64,000 nt of DNA from Channa striata (GCA_033026295.1 CM065184.1:1240001-1304000); one strand, 5' to 3'. Shown: positions 34,774 through 47,214, counted from the first letter of the stretch. Notes: a model not told the origin generated them from the sequence alone. Numbers and translations are program-made.

Positions 34774-37700
34774 AATTTACCTTTAAATGAATCTTTTTTG
34801 AATGCAGGCCTAACTACAGCCAACAAGCTTATGGTGTATCATAATCTCTGTAAGCTTGGTTTGTATTTCCCGAAGCTTGTGTAAAAGCTGTTTTCATTAA
34901 GACCACTGAACTTTCATCGGTCCTCCTGTCCTCAAAGCCTGCAAGTCTGTTTTAATCTAAGGCCTCGTGTGGTTCTAACTGCTTATTAAAAGCAACTTTT
35001 GACCACTGACAGACCAAAACAAAATACCAACGGAAGTGTGTGACTTTGTGTGTGAGGCTTCCATGTTTTTGTACAATGTTCCAAACACATCAGGACGTGG
35101 ACCTGGGTGAGATAGAGGGGGCTGCAGTTTGCTGTGACTTTGAACTAGACACAACACACCGAACAAACCACCACTTTATCCTGAACATACACACTTTTAG
35201 TCTTTCCCCAACACTGAGCAACAAAGATGTTCAGTCATGTGAAACCCAACCCTCACACAGGTTGACATTTGACCTTTCACACAGACACACAAATACATAC
35301 AATGAACATACAAGAGGAAAAGGAGTGGTAGAGGATTAATGTGTGTTTGTGTGTGTGTGTCTGTAGAAACAAGCTTGTCGACATGCAGGAGGGTCACAGA
35401 AGCATATACACATCAGTTCCAGACATAACAACCCAACACGCCATGTTCCCTCACCCACATTTGTGTGTGTGCCTATCTGTCTTTCCCAAACACACACACA
35501 CACACACACTTTAGTACATACTGAGTCTGTCTCTCACACATACTTTTCCAGCAAAGGTGACCCAACCCCTCATGTGTATAGCTGCAATTAACCTGCATTA
35601 CCCCAGTGTGTGTGCATGTGTGTGTTTGTGTGTGTGATGACAGACTCATGCCTGTCTTGTGTAACAAAGTTCAGGACACACACAGGCTCTCTCTCACACA
35701 CACACACACTCACATGTCCACTGATAATCCATGTCTTTCCTGGACATCCTTTGATCCAGCTCAGACCTCAGGGATTTTCCATTGGCCTGGCCAGGCCATG
35801 ATGCTTCTTTCTGAGGTCAGAGATCACAGAGAGGCCCTTCATGACCCTGGAGGATCCAAGCATGCTCAGACCCTTAGAGCCGGCCTGTCGGGTCAGGGGG
35901 GTTAGATTGAAGAGTGGGAAGATGACTGACCATCATCTTGTAAGTGATGAGTGAGGGTAGCACACACCTATTCATTCTTTCATTTTTTCACAATGAATGG
36001 GAACTTCAGGTCAGCGTTATTGGTGTGGAGTGAAAGAGTGAAAGAACAAAAAGAGAAGAAAAGGCAGGGAGGTGCAACTTCATTGTCCCTCGAAGCCTAG
36101 TCCCAGAGACAGAGAGCGGCTCCTAGCTTCCTCATATTCACACTTGTAAAACCCACACATATTCTGTTTTTAAGACAGACATAAAGTTGTAAACAGGGCA
36201 ACACAAAACACACACCTGCATCGGCTGTGCAATTTTTCTTTTTGCCATCTTGCATTCCTATTCTATGAATAGACTTGACCTCTTGTGCCTCCGCTTAGCT
36301 GTGTTTGTGAGACTTTTATAACTTTTAGTACTGAGTGAAAAAGCACTGGTGGTTGTAACAATATTATTATCAGCTTTAGTAGTGATTGAGCAACTGCAGA
36401 GGGGACATATTCAAGTGACCTATTCAACTTTTGCAGATCCTTTGTTCACTGCTGAGACATGGCAGAAAAGACAGTAAAGGGAACTAACTGCAACGGTCTA
36501 CAGGTTTTGGTAAGACATCAGGTGTAGATATGAAAACTAAAACAGGTCTTACCGGCTGTAAACATTCCTCCTGGTCAAACTGACCACAAGGACTCTGAAA
36601 ATTTGGTCCTATCACTTCCACTAATAGTGTGGATTCCCTCTTTTTGTTTCCTTGTTGAGTTGCAGTGGAAGAAAAATAACACACACACAAAAAGGTTTGT
36701 ATTAAAGGAGAAGCATCCACTTTGTGTGACTGATATCGTCTTCAGCTAAAGTCTTTCATACATTGTTGCAGGCAGGACTGGGGCTTTTGGAACGTATTGT
36801 TTATAGAGAAAAGGTATATTGTAAGGATCCTCGAAAGGCCAGTGCACAGGAATAAAAACTGTTTCTCTGACTGAGTGTTGATCCTTATTTGCTTTATCTT
36901 AAAACAACAATTGAACAGCTCCTCATAATCTTTCACTATAAACTAATGAGATCTTAGATGCATTTTTAAAGTTAGGAAGGAAACGTAAACTTTGTGACTT
37001 TGAACTCGATTGTCCATGCACGCATTGACATGCAAAACAACAACTTAAAGTTGTTAAAATCTTTATCTGAAAAACGTATGATGCACCAAAATCGAGCAGA
37101 ATTAATTCTTGTATCTACACAAAGTAGCAGTTTAAGTTTAAAGTGTGACTCTTGAAATCAACTTCTCCAGCACCTCATTGTTCAGCTTGTGCTGTGATGT
37201 TCTCCAGCCTTTAGGTGTTAGTCTTGAGAAAAATGAAATGCAAAAAAGCGAGATAACTGAATAAACAAGCACAAAGAATTGGATTCCTCTGATTGGTTAG
37301 AAGATTGAGCCTCTCTGAAACACCTTTACAAGCATTTAGTTCTGCACTGCTGGCAGTTTCTGTTAGTAAGAATCTGGGTGCACGTCTACATATTGAGATA
37401 CTACATGTACTGGAAAGTATTTGTACTAATAAGTTGGAGAAAACGTTACATTAAAGTGCTTTGGTTTGGTGACAAGTCTTTGATCAGTGTTTTTACAGTT
37501 GTATGACATGATATGTGCTCTCACCTGTGGCCTAGTTCTGTTTGTCAGCCCACTTCTTAGAAAAGGCTTTGGAATTCGACATATTTCTATTTCTCTGTAC
37601 CTTTTGTAACGGTTATGTACCTGACATGCGACATGAGTATCGGTCAACATCACTAAATCGCACTGGACTTGCCAAAGCAGTGAGATGATTGGCCGAGTTT

Positions 37701-40454
37701 GAAACAAACCTCCATCCTTTCAGCTGTTTACATACAGCAGCACAGTGAGAACAAAAAAAAAAAGAGCGGTTTGAATGAGGGCTCTGTGTTGATGCAGCAG
37801 GTGTGCCGACGCTGCTGCCGCTTCCCTTGAGATTGGTGCAACGAAAGATAAAATGATTGACATGTTAATAATGTACTTGGAAAATAAAATAAAGGCAAAT
37901 AGTGATATGATTAGCTTAGCTGTCCATTGCAAACATCTATAGATCAACGTTGACCTCCCCTGTTTGCCGTAGCTGTGCAAACAAACCATTTGGTTTCACC
38001 TCAACACAAAGTGCTTTAGATAATCTGGTTAAACTGTCTGCTTGTTTACATCCTGTCTGATTCTGACTGCTTGTGTTTTTTGCCTCGACACACGTAACTG
38101 TAACAATGTCATCAGGTTCTTAGATGTCAGCAATTTGCTTAGTGCTGCTTAGTGCTGAGTGCAAAACTTTTTGAGTACAAAGCCATTTTCCAGAAAAAGA
38201 ATGAATTTATTTGACAAATTTACAAAGAAAAGATTTTCAGTGTGTTCACCGACCAAATCAAATGCATTAAAAACAGTATTTGACAAAAAAAGTTGGGACA
38301 GATTATGAAGGTTTTTTTATATTTTGTTAGCAGTGCTCTGGATGATTAATTGCAGCAGGTTACCTGGTAACAGGAAATGGAAATGGGATTTATAAACAGA
38401 CTATTATCTCCACCATGACGTGATACACGCTCGCAAACCTTCTTTATCTTCACCTTCAGCAGTTGCGGAGTTTCCGTCGGCTGTTCTTTAAGACAGTGTC
38501 TTAAACGATAACTCCTACACAGGAACATTAAGTACATTGTGGTCAAAGGCGGTCAATGTCCATGCATTATTCCCTCACTGGCTTTGATTGCATTTTTGTA
38601 CATGACGGACTGGCCTTGTGGCCATTGTATGTGCTAAGTAATATTCTCTGAATGTCCATTACATTAAGAGGCATTTACTTTGCAGCCAGTTTCTATAGAC
38701 CGCAGTGGTCAGCATGTATTAAACTGTTCGATATGTATAGAAGTAGCAATTCCTCTGTATGGAAGACTGCAGCAGGCCAAGACAAAATGCACTTCTGTGG
38801 CACAGCACATGTACGCAGATGCTAAAGTACACACAGTAGGAAGAAACACACACACACACATTTAAATATACATTCCTTTCCTTTATCTAGATTCTATTGG
38901 AACAGTGTTGTGCCAAGGCCATGCAGTGACAAAAGCAGTGTGAAAACATGCTTTCTAAAGTCTTTGGAGAATCTTTTATTGTTAAAACCCTGCAGGCCAA
39001 AGCCAAATCCATGAGAGTTTATGGGGGACTGCAGGTCATGGTTGTATAGGTTTTATAACGGTGACAAATGCATTATGATTTTCACATAAACCAGCACAGG
39101 AGAGCCCTCAGTAAAGCAGAAAAGGTCTAAATGCTTCATGGGTTTATAACACAATGAATTTATCACAGAGAAAGCGAAAGAGAGAGGGCAGGGAGACATG
39201 AGAACGAGACGAAGTGAAAAAAAATCTGGTGCTGATTTGTTTTATTTGCCCGGGCAGCGCTTCCAGTGGCTACAGTTGCATTGTTTAACAGGGGAGTAAA
39301 GAGGAAACTGCTGCCATTTGTGGGTCCTGACGTGGGACATAAACTCCTTCCATGTCCAACACAGCTGAACCCTTCGTGACATTGAATCTTCCAAAAAGTT
39401 ATTGGCTCTCAGGGCATAGAGACACAATGGACTAAGTTGCACAAATTATTACTTTGAATTTGAGTTAAGAAGGTTCAGTATTTTGGGAACAACCTGTTTT
39501 TTCACATCCTCATGCCTGTCAGCTGCCCAGCAATAGTGGAACAGGTGAAGGTAGCAGTTTAGTCAAGTTTACCATGGTATTAGTTCAAATTTGACAGGCA
39601 ACTTCACCAATTTTTAACTTGCTTTCTAAAGCTTTAGTTTAGGGTAAATTGAATGTTCTTTGTTGCTTTTAAACTTCGCTATATTAAAATATCTCGCCGT
39701 ATACTTTTGAATCCTAGTCTAAATGAGTGTCAGACATTTAAGCATGTTTTATTTAAAGTTTAGCATCCTAACCCTAAATTACCTCCATTTTGTTGAAAGT
39801 TCGATTTTGATAATGTTCTCTGATGCTCTCTGTGTATGAGCTGAAAACAGGGGTGTGTTGTGGTGGTTTGAAGACATTGAGTTAATTGATCCTGACAGTT
39901 TTATGAGGCTTTGTGACTACTGAGCAAACAGAAGGATATAATTATATTTACTTAAGGACATTCTGTGGGATGGGGAGTGTTCTGTAACCCTTTTCATATA
40001 CAGTATGTATGAGTTTGTGTACGTGTGTGTGTGTGCGTGTCTGTTTATGTGTTTGCATGTGTCGGAAGATGAAAGGCCGCAAATAGGAAGGAGCTATAGA
40101 GTTACATGCACATTGCACATACAGTATATGCTCTGCAGAAGTGTGTGAGCTAAGGGCTAACCTGACCAAACTGGTAGGATTACACACAAACACACACACA
40201 GACACAGACACACAAAGTCGTAAGGTACCGAACATATCCAGGGCCAAATGTGACATTATGGGCTGTTTCAATGGCCTTGTTAGAAAAAACACAGAAAATG
40301 TTTACAATAAATATGTAAAAAATAAGAATAATTATTCAGCAGTGATGCTGCAGGTGAAAGGTACCAAGGGGGATCCAAAGTGTGACAGTAATTACACAAT
40401 CACGCACACACACTTGAGATAACTCGACACTCAAAGTGCAGATAAGCGACAAGT
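34774..40454. other. Intergenic DNA just downstream of bcl11a
   Basis: Non-coding with CA/GT-rich stretches near 35340-35520, 35600-35710, 38847-38860 and 40020-40210. No transposon or exon was recognised. Enhancers of bcl11a could lie here, but nothing specific can be supported. Confidence 0.6.
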
Positions 40455-40474
40455 GCTGTTATACTTTCATTTTT

Positions 40475-40480
40475 TTTATT
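40475..40480 (-). promoter_or_regulatory. Candidate polyadenylation signal for bcl11a
   Basis: AATAAA on the minus strand (TTTATT on plus) lies just past the low-repeat stretch that follows the bcl11a stop. Cleavage would be expected near 40450-40460. Beyond it the sequence reverts to CA-rich, microsatellite-bearing intergenic DNA, which supports a transcript boundary here. Confidence 0.55.
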
Positions 40481-41042
40481 AATTGTTTTTCAATAAAGGG
40501 ACAAAATGGGTGTGTGAACAGGATTATGCAGACATCTGCCAGAAAACACAGACAGTGGTTTTCCCAATACAACTGAACAGAGACCCCAAACAAGTACATC
40601 GGAAATTAAAGAGCTAGGTTTGTCAAATGACCATCGGCCACCATTACAAAAGAAAAAAAAACACATATTAGAACCAAAACATAAAAAATAAAATAAAAAG
40701 AAACCAAAAATAAGGATCCGTTCTATGTCTCTGTTTTGAACAGAGCATATAGACAATAATAAATAGTAACTCCCATAGTAAAAGATAAAGTTCAAGTTCA
40801 AGTTACAACAAACAGCTCTCAGAACAGGAATAGAAAAGGCTGATAACAAAATATTCCACATTGCCATTTACAAAAAAGTTTCAACTCAAGCAGGCTTCTC
40901 CACATCCCCCAGGTCATTTTTAAATATGCTTTGCATATGAAAGTATACCCAATCTAAATATAAAGCACCATTTAGTATTTGGCAATGAAAAAAACTGCAA
41001 AACATTGAATTTCTTTTTTAAATGTATTTATTTTGACGCCTG

Positions 41043-41067
41043 TTTTTTTTTTTTTTTTTTTTTTTTT
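41043..41067 (-). repeat. A25 homopolymer within the bcl11a 3' UTR
   Basis: Twenty-five T on the plus strand are 25 A in the sense of the gene. It could act as an internal priming site in oligo-dT cDNA libraries and so mimic a transcript end. Confidence 0.9.
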
Positions 41068-41262
41068 GGAATCCATGTACTGCATATGAAGTTTTTTCTA
41101 CTTTCTTCACATTGTAATGTGTAAAGTCAGGTGGGAGGGGTGAGAGAGAGAGACAGAAGCACACAACAGATCAGGCCGACGTCAGCTTGCATTACTGCAT
41201 ACAAGAATGCCGGGGCAGGGCAGGTGGGGGAGGGGTGTCCGAACCAAAGAACTCAAAGAAGA

Positions 41263-41270
41263 TATGTACA
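41263..41270 (-). promoter_or_regulatory. Possible Pumilio-binding element in the bcl11a 3' UTR
   Basis: The minus strand reads TGTACATA, a perfect match to the Pumilio consensus TGTANATA. It would be functional only if the region is transcribed as 3' UTR. A single eight-base match can occur by chance in 3.6 kb of AT-rich sequence. Confidence 0.3.
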
Positions 41271-44114
41271 ACCACCTCTGTGGACAGGGAACAGAACGGC
41301 AGCCATCTGATGGCCCACGACGCCTCCCAATGCCTCATATTTTAGCTGCTTTTTTATGGGGTTTTTCCTTTTTATTTCTTTAAACATACAAATAATTTGC
41401 ACTATATTATCCTGCCAAATTAAAAAAATATACCGTGGCAGCTTGGGATTTTTTTTTTCACTACCAAAAAAAGGTACCGTAAATACCTTCAGAGAGAACA
41501 AGCAACAGTTAAAAATACGAGCCTCAATATAAATACTATAGTGCCTACTCTAAGTGAACATTGAATTCAAATACAATTCTAGAAATACAGAAAAAGTAGA
41601 CCATAAATGTGTTTAAGCATAGGAATCGACATGAGTGTGCATTTTCCTATATTTTAAGTTCTTTATATATATCCATATATAATCTTAATCCTTTCCCCAA
41701 TGCAATTTGTATTTCAACCTGAAGAGCTGTGAAGAGCCAAGGCAAAATAAAATACAAAACCATCACAGTTTTTTTTTTTTTTTAATGTTAGTTTTACGTC
41801 TTTTTTTAAATCATTTCATATATACTGTGATCGGAGTCTTGAACACCACCAAGACGCTGATGAAAAGAGAAACGACAACAAAACTTAAATACAGTTTCCC
41901 CTAAAAGATAGTGAAGTGTTATTTGCAAAAGACGTTTATTTTTATACCTAGAATTAAAGGAAGATTTGTACAAAAACAGATTCTCGCAGTGTAAGCAACA
42001 AGATTTGACTGTTGTTTAGTCACCAAGGTCTATAAATTAATCAGGATTAGGTGGCAATAGTGGTAAAGTACAGCTCCTCAGAAACGTAGATGTTTGACGC
42101 TGCTGCAGCCAATGAAAGCTGTGCTTATTTTGCAGCCATGTCGTAACAGTGGTTACTCCTGTAACCTGTAACAAACCTTTTTTAATTTACACACCTTGCC
42201 TACAGGGTGAATTTCCATGTTAACAATTGGCCTTTCTAGGGGTAACAAACTGGCAAATGGTCAAAGGTGAAACGGTGGGGGTAAAAGGTCAAGCATCAAC
42301 AGGCTGTAGCTGCTGACAACAGATCATGTCTCATCTTCTGCGGCTTATAACAACAGGACCCCTGTCATCTGACACCATTCCAACAACATTTCCCCTTTCA
42401 GTGTAAACTTGTAAACTGGGAAAACTGAAACAGTGCACTTCATTACCGATGAATGTCAATCTAGCATTTAGACTCAACCCATGTACTGTACCAACATTGC
42501 ATCAGCGTGGGACAATGCAAGAGAGATGTTGGTTCTTACTCTCAGGTAGAGTGACAAGTGCGGTCTACATGAACTGTAGTGCAGTGACATGTACTATCAA
42601 CAGCTTCAACCAAAATCAATAAGGAAAAAAAACAACAAAAAACAAAACACTGCTTTTGCATTAGAAAGAAAAAGATGTGCCCTGCATTAGTCTATGCATC
42701 CTGATTTAAATGATCACATTTCACTCTTTTCAAAAGCCCTGGAGTACAGATATATTTTTTGCAATTCTTTCTTTATTTTTCTGCAATTCATAGTTATTGA
42801 CCCTGTTTTGATACTAGAAATGTTCAGTGAAAGAGATTGCATCTGATCCTCATAATATTAAATGTACCTAGCATCCAGTTCTGTGTAGCTTCCTGTCTGT
42901 CTAGCTTGTAGTTATTTCAATGCTCTCAAAGAAAGTTAGCCTCACTTGTAGCTCATATACGACTTGATGCATTGTTCCACACACTGACATATCAAAGCAG
43001 CGCTGTAGGTTTGTGCTAATGCAAATACATGTTGCTTCTCAGCCATGCGCCGTATCCCTCAAGTTCAGGATTGTACATTACAGATTACCTTTATCTCAAA
43101 AGTACCTCCTTACCCGAACCAAAATTACAAATAATTCAGATATACACAATACTGCTTGTACCATGCTTTCCATGAAATCCACATAGTAAAGATTGAAAGC
43201 CTATTGAACATGTAGTAGGTAGCTAAATGATTATTAACGACATTTCATCATGAGTTGTCATAGTCCATTTGAACAGTCAGGTGCTTGATGCAAGGACCTT
43301 TCCTGGGTGGCTTAAACCTTTTAGCATTTTTTTAGTGTGACCCCAAACTTATACTAGATAAGATTATGGCCAATGCAGTCTTGAGATATCAAAGGCACTC
43401 TTTCTTATTCTACCAAATGATAGTACAATTCGAATTCTTAGCACACCCTTAACTTTTTGAAAGAAATTTGAGGGCTGTTGTTTTCAGTTTAATCATTAAG
43501 CCAATACAATATTTGTTCGAACCCTGTGTGAGCATGATGTCTTTTAGAAAGATCAGGGTAAGTGCATTTCCAGGGTTGTAAGAACAGGGTCAAGTCAAAG
43601 ACTCTTCACTTTTGATGTTACAAAACAAAACTGTACATGATATGTGTAACAGAATGTATGCAGCATGGATGTATCTTCCTTGTCTTTTCTCTTTTGAAGA
43701 ATAAAAAGGAAAAACAGAACAAGAGAAAAACAGCAACACATTTACTCAACAACTAACCAACCAGGGACAATTTCTTTTCTTTTTTGATTAGCAAAAACAT
43801 ACTATGCATGCTGACTAATTTTTAAAAATGGAAAAGGAAAACTCAAAAAAGAAAAAAGTACACAACATGTAAATTATTGCACAAGAGAAAGGCTTGAAGT
43901 TTTGCGTCAATGCAAGAGTATTGCCCCGATACAGATCATGCATTCAATGGGTAATGGAAACGGGGTGTGCTGGTGCAGAGCACATGGTCTTAATCTTCCA
44001 CCAGACTGGTGAAAGTGGAGTGTTGGGGTTGGGGCAAATCTACAAGGAGCTGGGAATAAACAGGGGACTGATGGCGGACATAGCTGTGAGGACAAGGTCC
44101 CATAGTTCGGCCTT

Positions 44115-46357
44115 CTACTCTGACTTTATTTCGGTACTCAAAGGACGGTCACTGTGCCATTTTTTCATGTGTTTCTCCAAAGTGCTGTAGACACTGAAGG
44201 GCATCTGACAAATTTCACACTTGTATACGTCTTTGCCCACCTGACCATGGGTCTTCATGTGGCGTGTAAGTTTGGAGCTCTGGGCACAGGCATAATTGCA
44301 CAGCTCACATTTGTATGGTCTCTCCCCTGTGTGGCTGCGCCGGTGCACTGTTAGGTTACTGCAGTTCTTGAACACCTTGCCACAAAACTCACAAGTATCA
44401 CTCCTCCGGCCGTCCTTGGAGCTGGGCCGCCCAGGACCCCCAAGGTGTGGTGTGCTGCCCCCACTGCCTGTACCGCTGCGACCTGACAAACCACCATCCA
44501 GCTCCCCTGGAGGGGTAGAGAAACGCAGACTGCCATTCTCTGAAGAATGCTCGGACGAAGAAGCGAAGGGCGATTGTCTAGAATCCCCAAAGTTCAGAAA
44601 AGGGTCCTTAAGTTGTCGGGAGGCAGCATAGCCAGCAAGCCACTGGGAGTAGACGTTCTCTGTGTTTGGTATTGTGGGAGTGGGAAGGTCAAATTCCTTT
44701 TCCAGCTTTATGCGTTTAGAGAAGGGACTGAGCGGACTGGGGCTACCCAGAAGCAGTTTCTTAGACAGGCCAACAGATGCAGATTCGTTAGGAGATGCTC
44801 CCCGCCCATTTACCGTTGAGACAGAGCCTTCCTCCCCACGATCTGTTTCTATCACGGAGCCGCCATCACACATGTCCCGGTTGTGGTGATGGTCTCGGTT
44901 GAGGTGATGGTGCAGGTGGTTCTCCTGGGCCATGGCATTTCGTTTGTGTGCATTTAGGGCTTCACTGAAGTGCTGCATGCTGGCGGCCAGACCCATCCCC
45001 TGCATCACCTCTGGCAGTGAGCGTGGAATGGACCCCTCATCAGCACCCAGACGGCTTCCAATACTGCCGTTGTTTTCATGCTGACGTGCCCCCTCAAGGT
45101 TTAAACCAAAGTGATAGCTGTTGTTTCTTCTGACTGCTCTCTCTCCATTTTCTCTCTCGTCTTCCTCCTCGCCCTCTTCCTCCTCCTCCTCTTCTTCCTC
45201 TTCCTCCTCCTCCTCTTCTTCTTCTTCCTCCTCTTCCTCCTCCTCCTCTTCACCGTTCTCACGTAGCATGCGGCCATTTTCACTTTTCAGCTTGGCCACA
45301 ACTGACTTAAGGGCACTGCTTGCACTGCCCATGTGCTCACTAGTGCCAGGCTCTGGAGAGGAAGCTGTTGAGAGGCCATCTTCTGACTTGCCGGTGTTTG
45401 GCGAGGATGATTTGTGCATGTGTGTCTTCATGTGACGCTTCAGTTTGCTAGCCTGTGTACAAGCATGATCACACAGATGACATTTGTACGGCTTCTCTCC
45501 AGTGTGGCTGCGTCTGTGAACTATTAGATTACTTTGAAACTTAAAGGCCTTGCCACAAAACTCACAACACTTTGATTTAATGGGGTTGGCAGAGGACGAT
45601 GTAACCCCTGCTGAGGGTAGTGGGGTCGTAGGAGTGGTCTGAGAACCCACAGGTGACTGCATGGAGCCTGGAAGAGGGGGTGGGGTAGCCAGATATGGAG
45701 GTTTGCTAGCCCCTGCACCTCCTGTTCCTCCATTTCCTCCTCCTGTCTGGAACGGCTGGAGCAAGCGCTGCATGGGGCTTGGGCGACTGGGGGATAACGG
45801 GGGAGTAGACCCTGAGGTGTTGCCCGCCAGCTCTCGTAGCCGCCTTGAGAAGTCCATTGTAGGAGGGGGATCCAGGGGCAGAGGAGGATTGAGGCGCAGC
45901 ACCCTGTCAAAGGCACTCGGGTGGTGGGCTGCCAGCGCCAACTCCTCTGGGCTCAGGTGGTGGGGATCCAGGTGGTTCCTTGGAGGGGGGCTGAACAGAG
46001 GTGGCGTGGGAGGGAATCGCTGATGATGGCCCCCACCAGCAGTGCCCGCGGCACCAACCCCACCCCCTATTCCAACGCTGTCCCTACCACCTGAGCCCGA
46101 ACCAGGGATGCGGAGGAGATTGAAGGGGCTTGCATCAGGAGGCAAATGGAGGCCATGAAGGGGAGGCTGAGAAGGGCAATCTGCACCCCCACCCAGGGAG
46201 GATGGCCCACCCATACGTGGTGTGAGAGGGCTGCCATGTTCACTTTCCAGGTAGATGCGGAAGCCATGGGTGTTCTGAGCGTGCTGCAGCAAGAACCAGG
46301 CGCTGCCGTAGGACTGCTTACATGTAGTGCAGGTATAGGTGGTCGGCTCCTCCTTAC
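44115..46357 (-). CDS. bcl11a: bcl11a terminal large coding exon (C2H2 zinc-finger repressor), partial gene
   Basis: This is the 3'-most coding exon of a BCL11A-type nuclear transcription factor, a sequence-specific repressor that in mammals recruits NuRD and other co-repressors and acts in neurons and blood cells. About 746 residues are encoded, ending at a TAG at 44115-44117. In order: an atypical C2H2 finger (CTTCKQ...HAQNTH), a Pro/Gly/Ser-rich stretch with the LFSPPPRNHLDPH and MDFSRRLRELAG blocks, two fingers, a run of 26 Glu, a His-rich patch, a basic KRIKLEKEF block, ENVYSQWLAGYAASRQ, and three C-terminal fingers. BCL11A rather than BCL11B is indicated by SALKSVVAKLKSEN, LSKKLLLGSPSPLSPFSKR and the tail ending EIKSE. 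The reading frame is open from end to end. The amino-terminal exons, including the NuRD-binding start peptide, are not in the window. Fish carry two bcl11a copies; I cannot tell which this is. IKLE and IKSE fit the SUMO consensus (inference). Confidence 0.95.
44154..44393 (-). other. BCL11A C-terminal DNA-binding zinc-finger trio
   Basis: Three C2H2 fingers begin CEFCGKVFKNCSN, CELCNYACAQSSK and CEICQMPFSVYST. The first two are joined by TGERPYK and the third follows a nine-residue linker. All ligands are intact; the last finger ends HMKKWH. In mammalian BCL11A this trio reads a TGACCA core, including in the gamma-globin promoter. Near identity at the visible contact regions suggests the same specificity here (inference). 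Twelve residues follow before the stop. Confidence 0.92.
45174..45251 (-). repeat. poly-glutamate run in bcl11a (26 Glu codons)
   Basis: Twenty-six consecutive Glu codons, a mixture of GAG and GAA, appear as CTC/TTC triplets on the plus strand. BCL11A and BCL11B both carry an acidic stretch at this place. The run is followed by GEEEDEREN, so the acidic tract is longer still. The mixed codons argue against one very recent pure-repeat expansion, but length variation between individuals is likely. Confidence 0.95.
45420..45566 (-). other. BCL11A central zinc-finger pair
   Basis: Two C2H2 fingers start CEFCGKAFKFQSN and CHLCDHACTQASK and are joined by the canonical TGEKPYK linker. All eight zinc ligands are visible. 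They match the central finger pair of the BCL11 family, which is separated from the C-terminal trio by the acidic run and a long low-complexity stretch. Confidence 0.92.
46266..46331 (-). other. BCL11A zinc finger 1 of this exon (atypical C2H2)
   Basis: The two cysteines (CTTC) are followed after twelve residues by His, and after four more by the second His (HAQNTH). It is the first zinc finger in the exon, just after the splice junction. In BCL11 proteins this isolated finger lies between the amino-terminal exons and the proline-rich centre. The ligands are all present. Confidence 0.85.
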
Positions 46358-46380
46358 CTGTAGAAGAAGAGAAGAAAAAA
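46358..46380 (-). other. Splice acceptor of the bcl11a terminal exon
   Basis: On the minus strand a T/C-rich tract of about 18 bases runs into CTACAG, immediately before the coding sequence. The exon's first bases are GTAAGGAGGAG. Using this AG with an upstream exon ending in one codon base (phase 1, as in mammalian BCL11A) keeps the zinc-finger frame, giving xGT-K-E-E-P. The next possible AGs nearby would shift frame. A donor-like motif abuts the acceptor; see findings. Confidence 0.85.
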
Positions 46381-47214
46381 TTGAGTAACGATGAGTGAAT
46401 TAAAATCACCCAGACTTTGTGTTACACATTACTCTGTGTGTTTGAGTCAAGGATTCTCAAATGCTGAGCTGCTGTGCTTTTAGAAAGACCGAGACAGTTA
46501 CAGATTTACAGTATTTACTGTATACAGACAATCCATGAAGAACAACTTTGTTCAACTTGGCAGAACCAATCTTTTATATGAACCTTATGTCTGACTGTTA
46601 CAGCTTTCAAAAGTGGTCAGCACATGGTGTTGAGGGCATTGCAAATACAACAACAGTTCTTATTGAGGTCATGCCCCACATGAGTAGCATGTGAGAAGTA
46701 GTCAGTGTGTGTATGCATTTGTTCTTCTCCCAGACTGCTCTGGGACATAATTTCTCCCTTTAGATGGACTGTGAGTCCTCCATTGTCAGCAGGAGAACAA
46801 AGAAATAGGGCTATCCCTGCGGACCACCACTTCTCACTGATCTACCGAAGCAGAGGCTTGCTGACAAACACACACACACAAACACACACAGAAGAGACAA
46901 TGGTCTTTCAAACCTCACGTTTTCAACATTTACGTTTCTACATTTCTGAGGATATATATCTGATGGACTTTATAACCCAATCACTAAATATCCTGTATTT
47001 TAATTTTATATTCTGACAACGTATAAATGATATGAGTTTTGCTTTTACGTTCACTAGTATTTTACAATCATATTCCTCTCATTTAACTCCTTTTACACCA
47101 CAGACAAATGCACATACTGAATCACACACAGAGAACAGCACACCTCAGCCGCCTCAGTAAACACCAACTGGAGAGAAGTAACCCCTTTCCAAAGCTTCTC
47201 TCCTCACTGAACCA

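Larger units (their letters stand above)
40455..44114 (-). other. Probable long 3' UTR of bcl11a
   Basis: About 3.65 kb of AT-rich sequence follows the stop codon, with no coding potential in its sense strand beyond chance frames. The length is close to that of the long mammalian BCL11A transcript's 3' UTR (about 3 kb, from memory). It is poor in the microsatellites and transposons that fill the flanking DNA, which fits transcribed, constrained sequence. The far end is set by the AATAAA at 40475-40480. Other minus-strand AATAAA motifs lie within it, for example near 41025 and 42770, so shorter forms are possible. No splice-type evidence was found. Confidence 0.65.

Noticed and set aside
40490..40867. 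Minus-strand hydrophobic frame of 125 codons near the end of the bcl11a 3' UTR
   Set aside because: Phe/Leu-rich composition follows from T-rich UTR sequence; no family recognised, and it lies downstream of a 764-codon frame on the same presumed transcript.
45121..45435. Plus-strand frame with a long poly-Ser run opposite bcl11a
   Set aside because: Antisense of the poly-Glu codons; the bcl11a frame on the other strand has clear homology.
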